6,101 nucleotides of DNA from positions 1 to 6,101 of the forward strand of contig DATCDS010000052.1 in assembly GCA_036510515.1 (NCBI GenBank). The letters run 5' to 3'. The notes below the pieces were generated by a model. That model did not search any database. It was not told the DNA's origin and saw only the letters and a list, made by a program, of their open reading frames with translations. The number at the start of each line of letters is the position of its first letter. The first letter of the stretch is position 1. The translations under genes and the position numbers were made by a program. Below, piece by piece: positions 1 through 4,530 of the stretch. Source of the stretch: JALYSX01 sp036510515 (GTDB taxonomy: Bacteria > Vulcanimicrobiota > Vulcanimicrobiia > Vulcanimicrobiales > Vulcanimicrobiaceae).

Positions 1-44
1 TCGCCAAGCAATACGACGACGTCGCCTTCCGCGCGTATTGGTGA
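1..44 (+). CDS. 3' end of an unidentified upstream gene (partial)
   Basis: A reading frame is open from the window edge (first full codon at position 3) to a TGA at 42-44 and would encode a C-terminus ending AKQYDDVAFRAYW. Only 13 residues are visible, so no family can be assigned. The main support is position: the stop falls one base before the GTG start of the Tat-signal gene, the spacing expected of a translationally coupled operon. In related three-subunit dehydrogenases a cytochrome c gene can be a neighbour, but nothing in this fragment shows a haem motif. Confidence 0.45.
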   Translation, partial: AKQYDDVAFRAYW

Positions 45-45
45 C

Positions 46-525
46 GTGCCCGCAGCGCGAATCGGTCGAAGATCGTTTCTTCGTTCCGGCGCCGCGACCG
101 CCGCCGCTCTCTGGCTTTCTTCTACCGGAATCGGCGATGGCGAACCGGCCGATTCGCCGCGTGACGTCCTCGACGCACTAGTCGGCACCATCCTCCCCTT
201 CGACGATCCGCACTTACCCACGCTCGCACCTTGGGCGATCGCCGATCGCATCGACCAACTCTTTGGCCTGTTAGCCAGCCCCACATTTATCGCCTCGCTG
301 AGATACTTCAACGCGGCATCGTCAACCGCGTCGTTCGTCGGACTCGACGCCGCCCAACGCCGCATGTATCTCGCGCAGTGGATGCTCGACGCATCGGACG
401 ACCGGCGCCGTTTTTACACGTCGATGCGCTCGGTGACGTACTTTGCGTTCTACTCCCTGCCCGAGGGTTGGCCCGCGATCGAATATTCCGGCCCCCTCAT
501 ACAGCGCAGCGGGGTTCCCAAATGA
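46..525 (+). CDS. Tat-signal small subunit, gluconate 2-dehydrogenase subunit 3-like
   Basis: This 159-residue protein is probably the small, exported partner of the GMC dehydrogenase encoded next. The N-terminus carries a twin-arginine motif, RRSFLRS at residues 8-14, followed by a hydrophobic stretch (about 16-26, AATAAALWLSS), as in Tat signal peptides. The mature part has features seen in gluconate 2-dehydrogenase subunit 3-like proteins: a TILPFDD segment at about 48-54 and a C-terminal aromatic block (YFAFYSLPEGW and IEYSGP, about 132-150). Length fits the family. The start is a GTG without a clear Shine-Dalgarno sequence, one base after the upstream stop, suggesting translational coupling; no ATG gives the Tat motif. 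The stop overlaps the GMC start as ATGA. In fructose and glucose dehydrogenases such a subunit carries the signal for export of the flavoprotein. The family call rests on motif memory and gene order, so the exact substrate is unknown. Confidence 0.8.
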   Translation: MPAARIGRRSFLRSGAATAAALWLSSTGIGDGEPADSPRDVLDALVGTILPFDDPHLPTLAPWAIADRIDQLFGLLASPTFIASLRYFNAASSTASFVGLDAAQRRMYLAQWMLDASDDRRRFYTSMRSVTYFAFYSLPEGWPAIEYSGPLIQRSGVPK

Positions 526-2105
526 CGGACGTTGCTTGCGACGTGCTCGTGGTCGGAAGCGGCGCCGCCGGTGCGACGCTCGCGGCAACGTTGGTTGAAC
601 GGAGCGGTCTTCACGTCGTCCTGGTCGAGAAGGGCGCATACTACGGCGCCGAGTTCTTCAACCAGCGTGAATTGGATATGACCGTACTCCTCGCCGAACG
701 CGGCGGGCGGGCTACCAGCGACGGCGCGATGCCATTCGCCGGCGGAGCCTGCGTAGGTGGCGGAACGACCGTGAACTACGCCCTTTCGTTTGATCCGGTT
801 CGCAGTATGTGGGAGCGCTGGCGGCGCGATTACGGCGTCCGCGGCTTCAGCTTCGATCCCTCGGCCGATGACTACGGTGTCGAAGGGCTTAATCTCGCGA
901 CATGCGCGCGGGATGTAAAGGTGCGCTGCAACGTCCACGAGCCGCGCGACGATGAGGTCAACGAGAACAATCGACTCTTTCACGCCGGTTGCTCCAAGCT
1001 CGGCATCACCGCGCGCAAATTTCAGCTCAACATGCGCGGCTGCATCGGTTGCGGCTTCTGCGGTCAAGGTTGCGCTTACGATGCAAAGCGCGGAACGATG
1101 GTGACATATCTTCAGGACGCGTTTGCAGGCGGCGTGCAACTGATCCATCATTGCAGCATCGACACGCTCGCGTTGGAACCCGGCGCCGATCGGCCGCGCG
1201 TCGTCGGGGCGAGTGGAACGATTGCTCCAACCGCGCCGGGCTCGCGGCCCAATACCGTCGCACCGGGGCCGATAACGTTCAAGGCGCGCCTGGTCGTTGT
1301 CGCCGCCGGGTCGATCGAGTCGCCCGCGCTCTTACAGCGGTCTCAACATCCCGACCCTCACGATCGCATCGGCCGCGGATTAATCGCGCATCCCAGCTTA
1401 CCGATCGCAGCGCTCTTCGACCACCCCATTCACGGCGAGCGGGGCATAACTGGCTCGTACTACAGCGATCACTTCTACGATCGCTACGGCTTCGTGCTTG
1501 AGTGCCTGTTCGATCACCCGATCGACGCCGCAATTGCAATCCCCGGTTTCGGCGCCGCCCATTACGGGCGGATGCGTAACTTCAGCCGCACGGCGGGCTT
1601 GGGCGTTATGCTGGTCGACACGCCGAACGACGAAAACCGCGTGCGCTGGAATCGCGCAACGGGTAAGGCCGATATCTCCTACCGCGTCGTCGCCGAGGAC
1701 AAACCCCGCCTTCGCGTCGGCGCACAAAAGGCCGTGGAGATCATGTTTGCTGCCGGCGCGCGCGAGGTATTGCTCAGTTCGAACGAGCCGATACTTCCCG
1801 GCGAAGAGGTCGCCCGATTCACCAGAGCAACCCAAGCCGACGCGTGCAACCGTTTGCAGTTCGTCCCAAATCAAACCCTGCTCTCGTCGGCGCACTGTCA
1901 GGCGACGGTCAAGATGAGCGAGGATCCGAGCAAGGGTGTCGTCGACTCCCGCGGCGAGTCTCACGGCGTTGCGAACCTCATCGTCTGCGACTCCTCCGCG
2001 TTTCCAACGTCGTGCGGTGCCAACCCGATGATCTCGATCATGTCGATGGCGCGCTATCAAGGAAAACGCATCGTCGGCGAACGCGGCCGTTATTTTGCGT
2101 CGTAA
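522..2105 (+). CDS. GMC-family FAD-dependent oxidoreductase with four-cysteine motif
   Basis: This 527-residue flavoprotein should oxidise an alcohol or sugar-type hydroxyl group. Visible landmarks in order: the N-terminal FAD dinucleotide fold GSGAAG (12-17) with the ribose-binding acidic residue in LVEKG (E36); the GMC signature-like GGACVGGGTTVN (74-85); a cysteine cluster C174-x2-C177-x2-C180-x3-C184; the FAD-domain segment AAGSIESPALL (about 261-271); and the C-terminal GMC block with candidate catalytic H458 and N501 (in GANPM). It has no signal peptide of its own. The ATG at 522 overlaps the small-subunit stop, and the open frame continues upstream to 231, but the FAD fold begins right after the ATG, so that start is chosen. 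The cysteine cluster lies where bacterial FAD glucose and fructose dehydrogenases carry a 3Fe-4S cluster, and long-chain alcohol oxidases also have cysteines there. Fe-S binding is inferred. Export together with the Tat partner is likely; the substrate is unknown. Confidence 0.94.
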   Translation: MTDVACDVLVVGSGAAGATLAATLVERSGLHVVLVEKGAYYGAEFFNQRELDMTVLLAERGGRATSDGAMPFAGGACVGGGTTVNYALSFDPVRSMWERWRRDYGVRGFSFDPSADDYGVEGLNLATCARDVKVRCNVHEPRDDEVNENNRLFHAGCSKLGITARKFQLNMRGCIGCGFCGQGCAYDAKRGTMVTYLQDAFAGGVQLIHHCSIDTLALEPGADRPRVVGASGTIAPTAPGSRPNTVAPGPITFKARLVVVAAGSIESPALLQRSQHPDPHDRIGRGLIAHPSLPIAALFDHPIHGERGITGSYYSDHFYDRYGFVLECLFDHPIDAAIAIPGFGAAHYGRMRNFSRTAGLGVMLVDTPNDENRVRWNRATGKADISYRVVAEDKPRLRVGAQKAVEIMFAAGAREVLLSSNEPILPGEEVARFTRATQADACNRLQFVPNQTLLSSAHCQATVKMSEDPSKGVVDSRGESHGVANLIVCDSSAFPTSCGANPMISIMSMARYQGKRIVGERGRYFAS

Positions 2106-2116
2106 TACGGCAGCGA

Positions 2117-2671
2117 ATGTTCCTAGTTAAGCCCTCCATCGAACGCTTGCGCGGTTACGTGGATGCTTTGGAGCGCGGATGGTCGCCCGATACGATTCGA
2201 CTCGCGAAGGTCACGCGCGAGCAATTAAACGAGATTCGTCAAGACGCCGACGCGTTTGTGGAAGGGCTCGACGATCCCGAAGCCCGCGGCGCCCCCATAC
2301 CCATGCCCGACGGTTCGTTTGCCCCGCGTTTGCCCGGGATACGCAGGTGGATGTGGGACGGCGAGTTCTCGGGCAGCATCGGCCTGCGCTGGTCGCCGGG
2401 GACTCCCGTGCTGCCGCCGACGTGCTTGGGGCATATCGGCTATGCGGTCGTGCCTTGGAAACGCGACCTGGGTTACGCAACGGCCGCACTGGCACAGATC
2501 TTGCCGGAAGCGCGCAAGCTCGATCTTCCGTACGTCGAGCTGGTAACCGACGTCGACAACCTTGCATCCCAGCGCGTCATCCTTGCAAATGGCGGTACGC
2601 TGGTCGAACCGTTTCAGAAGGGGCGCGCACAGGGCGGCGGCGACGCCCTGCGCTTTCGTATCGAATTATAA
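2117..2671 (+). CDS. GNAT-family N-acetyltransferase (COG3981-like)
   Basis: This 184-residue protein looks like a GNAT acyltransferase that moves an acetyl group from acetyl-CoA to an amine; the acceptor cannot be told. The core lies in the C-terminal half. The sequence GHIGYAVVPWKRDLGYATAA (105-124) contains the beta4-alpha3 acetyl-CoA pyrophosphate loop, where KRDLGYAT plays the role of the usual RxxGxA/G. It is followed by ELVTDVDNLASQRVI (141-155), with the conserved Asn-x-x-Ser, and by NGG (158-160), the common 'N/K-x-G-G/F' end. The N-terminal PDGSFAPRLPG and WMWDGEF segments (64-84) recall the predicted acetyltransferases of COG3981. The frame is open far upstream (to 1844) inside the GMC gene, but the ATG at 2117, 11 nt after the GMC stop, gives the family-like N-terminus. 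It is probably cotranscribed with the dehydrogenase, though a functional link is not obvious. Confidence 0.9.
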   Translation: MFLVKPSIERLRGYVDALERGWSPDTIRLAKVTREQLNEIRQDADAFVEGLDDPEARGAPIPMPDGSFAPRLPGIRRWMWDGEFSGSIGLRWSPGTPVLPPTCLGHIGYAVVPWKRDLGYATAALAQILPEARKLDLPYVELVTDVDNLASQRVILANGGTLVEPFQKGRAQGGGDALRFRIEL

Positions 2672-2687
2672 GGGTTACGTCCTTGGA

Positions 2688-3689
2688 CTAGCGCGTGATC
2701 GCCATGCGGACCAGTTCGCCGACCATGTTCGGGCTGACGTTGGTGCGCGCGATGCGTTGCGCGTCGTCGATCTTGGACAGCATCGCGACGGCAACGGCGG
2801 GATCGAGCGCCGGCAAATCGCGCAACCGCTGGTCGAAGTCCACGGCGACCAGTGGAGCGTCGGAGGTCGCACCCAGCGCGACCCAATCGCACGCCAACGC
2901 TTTGATGGTTTCGATGCCCTCGTCGAGCGTTTCGCGCGTCGCCCAGTTTTCGGGCGGCGTCGCGCCGCCGACGGCCGCGAAAAACCACTCCGCCACCTGC
3001 GCCCGCAGCGATTCTTCACCTCCGCCCAGCGCGGCGGTCGCGCGCGTGACGCTTCCCTGACCGAGCTTGGCTCCCAGCGCGGCGTCGCGCTCGTCGTATC
3101 CCATCCGCGCGAGCACGTCGCGGGTTTCCGCAATAGAAAGCGGCGCGAAGCGTACTTCAACCATTCGCGAGCGGATCGTCGGCAACAGCATGCCGGGTGC
3201 GGATGTCGTGAGGATCAGCACGACGTTGTCGGGCGGCTCCTCAAAAAATTTGAGCAAGGCGCTAGCTGCGTGATGGGTCGCAAATTCAACATCGCCCAAC
3301 ATCAGCACGCGCATGCCGCCGCTGTAGGATTCCAGGGAAAACTGCCGGACGATGTCGCGCGCGGTCAGACCCTCGCCCTCGTAAAATCCCTGAGCCCCAT
3401 TGGAATCGCCAATCTTCAGCGTTCCGAGATTCTCCAAGAAATCGGGATGCCGCGTCGCGTCGCCCGCCGAGAACAACCGGCACGACGCGCACGTTGCGTC
3501 GTATCCCAGGGCGGCAGTCTTGGGCGCGTCGCAGAGCAGCGACTGCGCGAGCCGACGCGCGAACGTCTTCTTCCCCACGCCGGGCTGACCGCTAAAAAGG
3601 TAAGCGTGCGCGATATTCTCGCGCGTCATCCGCTCGAAGAACGTCCGCGGACCGTGCGCGCCGACGACGTCGAACCGCAGATCGCTCAC
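2688..3689 (-). CDS. holB: DNA polymerase III subunit delta' (clamp loader)
   Basis: This 333-residue protein is the delta' subunit of the clamp-loader complex, which with tau/gamma and delta loads the sliding clamp on DNA. The N-terminus has the expected 'AHAYLFSGQPGVGKKTFARRL' layout with an intact P-loop (G34-T42). A zinc-module region follows (C53, C67, C70, then HPDF at 81-84). Next come the Walker B-like MRVLMLGDVEFAT (126-138), the sensor region ALLKFFEEPPDNVVLILTTS (about 144-163), and LLPTIRSR (168-175), the equivalent of the SRC motif with Met replacing Cys. The start is the GTG at 3689-3687, which overlaps the tmk stop as GTGA; the longer frame running into tmk is rejected because the homologous N-terminus begins here. 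A fourth zinc cysteine seen in E. coli HolB appears to be missing. The gene ends 16 nt from the convergent GNAT gene, with no evident hairpin terminator between them. Confidence 0.94.
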   Translation of the reverse strand: MSDLRFDVVGAHGPRTFFERMTRENIAHAYLFSGQPGVGKKTFARRLAQSLLCDAPKTAALGYDATCASCRLFSAGDATRHPDFLENLGTLKIGDSNGAQGFYEGEGLTARDIVRQFSLESYSGGMRVLMLGDVEFATHHAASALLKFFEEPPDNVVLILTTSAPGMLLPTIRSRMVEVRFAPLSIAETRDVLARMGYDERDAALGAKLGQGSVTRATAALGGGEESLRAQVAEWFFAAVGGATPPENWATRETLDEGIETIKALACDWVALGATSDAPLVAVDFDQRLRDLPALDPAVAVAMLSKIDDAQRIARTNVSPNMVGELVRMAITR

Positions 3690-4285
3690 AGCAACGCCAT
3701 CGCCAAATCGGCTAGCTCGGTGGTCGGCAAGGTCGCATCGAGCACGTGCCAATGCGGATTGCTCGTCGCCAGCTCCAAAAATCCCGCACGCACGCGCTCG
3801 TGAAAGTCCGCCGACTCGCCGTCCAACCGATCGAAGCCACCCTTGCGATCGCGAACGCGCTCGTACGCCGCGGCTACCGGCAGATCGAGCAGCAGCACGA
3901 CGTCGGGCCACAACCCGCCCGTCGCCGCATCGCACAAAGAACGCGTCAGGTCCACGCCCAACCCACGACCGTATCCTTGATACGCCAGGGTAGAATCGGC
4001 ATACCGATCGCATAGCACCAGCTTGCCCGCCGCCAGCGCCGGCCGCACGACCTCTTCCACGTGCGATGCCCGCGACGCGTTCACCAAGAACGCCTCGGTC
4101 AATGGCGAAACCGGCAAGTCCGGCTCTTTCAAGAAAATCCGCCGAATCGCATCGCCAACCGGCGTCCCACCCGGTTCTCGCGTCAACACCACGTCGACCC
4201 CGCGCGCCCGCAAGCGTTGCGCCAGCAAAGCCAACAGCGAGCTCTTCCCGCTTCCTTCAATCCCTTCAACGCTAACGAACATCAT
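3686..4285 (-). CDS. tmk: Thymidylate kinase (dTMP kinase)
   Basis: This 199-residue enzyme phosphorylates dTMP to dTDP with ATP in the cytoplasm, a required step to dTTP. The sequence shows the P-loop EGIEGSGKSS (7-16), the TREPGGTPVG motif (35-44) containing the DRX-type phosphate-binding arginine region, the DRYADSTLAYQGYGRG block (93-108), and a LID region ERVRDRKGGFDRLD (142-155). Basic residues in the LID rather than the P-loop resemble the type II (E. coli-like) arrangement. Length matches the family. The open frame begins at a TTG (4309), but the P-loop normally lies a few residues from the N-terminus, so one of two adjacent ATGs is chosen (4285; 4282 would give 198 residues). No strong Shine-Dalgarno sequence is seen before either. 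The stop overlaps the holB start. The upstream gap is largely filled by the inverted-repeat element, which ends about 40 nt before the start. Confidence 0.96.
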   Translation of the reverse strand: MMFVSVEGIEGSGKSSLLALLAQRLRARGVDVVLTREPGGTPVGDAIRRIFLKEPDLPVSPLTEAFLVNASRASHVEEVVRPALAAGKLVLCDRYADSTLAYQGYGRGLGVDLTRSLCDAATGGLWPDVVLLLDLPVAAAYERVRDRKGGFDRLDGESADFHERVRAGFLELATSNPHWHVLDATLPTTELADLAMALL

Positions 4286-4320
4286 CGCCACGCTTCGACG
4301 CAAGAACAAACCGGCCCGCC
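4286..4320 (-). other. Leader between inverted-repeat element and tmk
   Basis: These 35 nt precede the tmk start. No clear -10/-35 pair or strong Shine-Dalgarno sequence is visible. On the plus strand the segment holds CTTCG (4293-4297) followed ten bases later by AAACCGGC (4308-4315, partly in CCGG-rich sequence). The right arm of the element has the same two words at the same spacing (4473-4477 and 4488-4495), so this may be a decayed extra copy of an element end. Confidence 0.3.
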
Positions 4321-4325
4321 ACGAT
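4321..4325 (+). repeat. Left copy of flanking direct repeat ACGAT
   Basis: ACGAT sits immediately outside the left inverted repeat and is matched by ACGAT at 4496-4500 immediately outside the right one. It is the likely target-site duplication. The match extends to eight bases (CACGATGC, from 4320) if end bases of the inverted repeat are included. A 5-mer match alone would not be persuasive; its exact placement at both repeat boundaries is what gives it weight. Confidence 0.6.
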
Positions 4326-4359
4326 GCCGGTTTAAGCGCGCGACGAAGATGGTGCGCCC
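4325..4359 (+). repeat. Left arm of 35-bp near-perfect inverted repeat
   Basis: This arm (starting TGCCGGTTTAAGCGCG, ending GGTGCGCCC) is the reverse complement of 4462-4496 at 34 of 35 positions. The exception is T4350 opposite G4471, which would be a G-U pair in plus-strand RNA but an A-C mismatch in minus-strand RNA. The pairing stops sharply at both ends. The outermost T4325-A4496 pair falls within the flanking ACGAT repeats, so the element's own arm is 34 bp. Confidence 0.95.
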
Positions 4360-4368
4360 TAAGCGAGG

Positions 4369-4423
4369 CCTACCGATTTCCTGCGGAGCCATGGACGGCG
4401 GGAGCAGGAAACGGTGGAGTAGG
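4369..4423 (+). other. Internal hairpin with loop ATGGAC (first)
   Basis: Within the element, CCTAC (4369-4373) can pair with GTAGG (4419-4423) at the base. Alternatively CCG (4373-4375) and TTTCCTGC (4377-4384, with A4376 bulged) pair with GCAGGAAACGG (4404-4414). The tip is GCC (4388-4390) with GGC (4397-4399) around the loop ATGGAC (4391-4396). The 8-bp TTTCCTGC/GCAGGAAA stem is the strongest part; the basal and apical pieces are weaker. The fold was found by eye and no energy was calculated. Confidence 0.5.
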
Positions 4424-4439
4424 AGCCCCCCATGGACGG
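4389..4439 (+). repeat. Direct repeat CCATGGACGG (two copies)
   Basis: CCATGGACGG occurs at 4389-4398 and 4430-4439. Each copy is preceded by GGAGCC: directly overlapping in the first (GGAGCC at 4385-4390), and separated by extra C residues in the second (GGAGCC at 4422-4427). The second copy therefore looks like the first with matched C and G insertions that lengthen the stem while keeping the loop. This may be a duplication followed by compensatory change. Confidence 0.7.
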
Positions 4440-4444
4440 GGGGC
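4425..4444 (+). other. Internal GC hairpin with loop ATGGAC (second)
   Basis: GCCCCCC (4425-4431) and GGGGGGC (4438-4444) form a perfect 7-bp GC stem around the six-base loop ATGGAC (4432-4437). This is the same loop as in the preceding hairpin. Neither strand has a T-run after the stem, so a Rho-independent terminator is not supported. Confidence 0.7.
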
Positions 4445-4461
4445 GACGAACGTCCGAGCGT

Positions 4462-4496
4462 GGGCGCACCGTCTTCGTCGCGCGCTTAAACCGGCA
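4462..4496 (-). repeat. Right arm of 35-bp near-perfect inverted repeat
   Basis: This is the partner of the arm at 4325-4359, separated from it by 102 nt. It lies 35 nt downstream (minus-strand sense) of the ATPase stop codon. A transcript running from the ATPase gene into tmk would contain both arms and could fold into a long, nearly uninterrupted helix, a typical substrate for RNase III. Confidence 0.95.
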
Positions 4497-4500
4497 CGAT
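4496..4500 (+). repeat. Right copy of flanking direct repeat ACGAT
   Basis: This is the second copy of the presumed target-site duplication, directly abutting the outer end of the right inverted repeat. The following GC (4501-4502) and preceding C (4495) also match the left side, giving CACGATGC at 4495-4502. Confidence 0.6.
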
Positions 4501-4530
4501 GCAATGCGAGCGCAACCGTCGGAGAGTTCG

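Larger units (their letters stand above)
4326..4495. mobile_element. Candidate MITE with 34-bp terminal inverted repeats
   Basis: A 170-bp segment between the ATPase gene and tmk begins GCCGGTTTAAGC and ends GCTTAAACCGGC. The outer 34 bases of the two ends are inverted copies that differ at one position. Identical ACGAT pentamers sit immediately outside both ends, as expected for a target-site duplication. No coding sequence is credible inside. The 102-nt centre is rich in palindromes: two hairpins with the same loop ATGGAC. Size, long terminal repeats, direct flanking repeat and lack of coding capacity fit a non-autonomous miniature element. The transposase family cannot be named: the 5-bp duplication and 30-40-bp ends recall Tn3-type elements, but the ends do not begin with GGGG. 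If the duplication is read as 8 bp (CACGATGC at 4320-4327 and 4495-4502), other families become possible. A transcribed structured RNA is the alternative reading. Confidence 0.6.

Noticed and set aside
450..1151. Minus-strand open frame (233 codons) opposite the GMC gene
   Set aside because: It lies entirely opposite well-supported coding sequence, with no motif, no ribosome site and no operon partner.
2672..2687. Bidirectional terminator between GNAT and holB
   Set aside because: The 16-nt gap contains no inverted repeat or T-run.
2562..3803. Long plus-strand open frame (413 codons) opposite holB
   Set aside because: It is antisense to a clear holB gene, its translation is arginine-rich and low in recognisable motifs, and long antisense frames are common in GC-rich DNA.
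4425..4444. GC hairpin as a Rho-independent terminator
   Set aside because: The stem is strong, but neither strand has a run of T after it, so intrinsic termination is not supported.
4325..4496. 6S RNA or signal recognition particle RNA
   Set aside because: The size is near that of 6S RNA, but the uninterrupted 35-bp closing helix lacks the central bubble of 6S, and the SRP GGAA-tetraloop with its conserved internal loops was not found.
4325..4496. CRISPR repeat-spacer unit
   Set aside because: There are only two arms, inverted rather than direct, with a 102-nt palindromic spacer and no cas genes.
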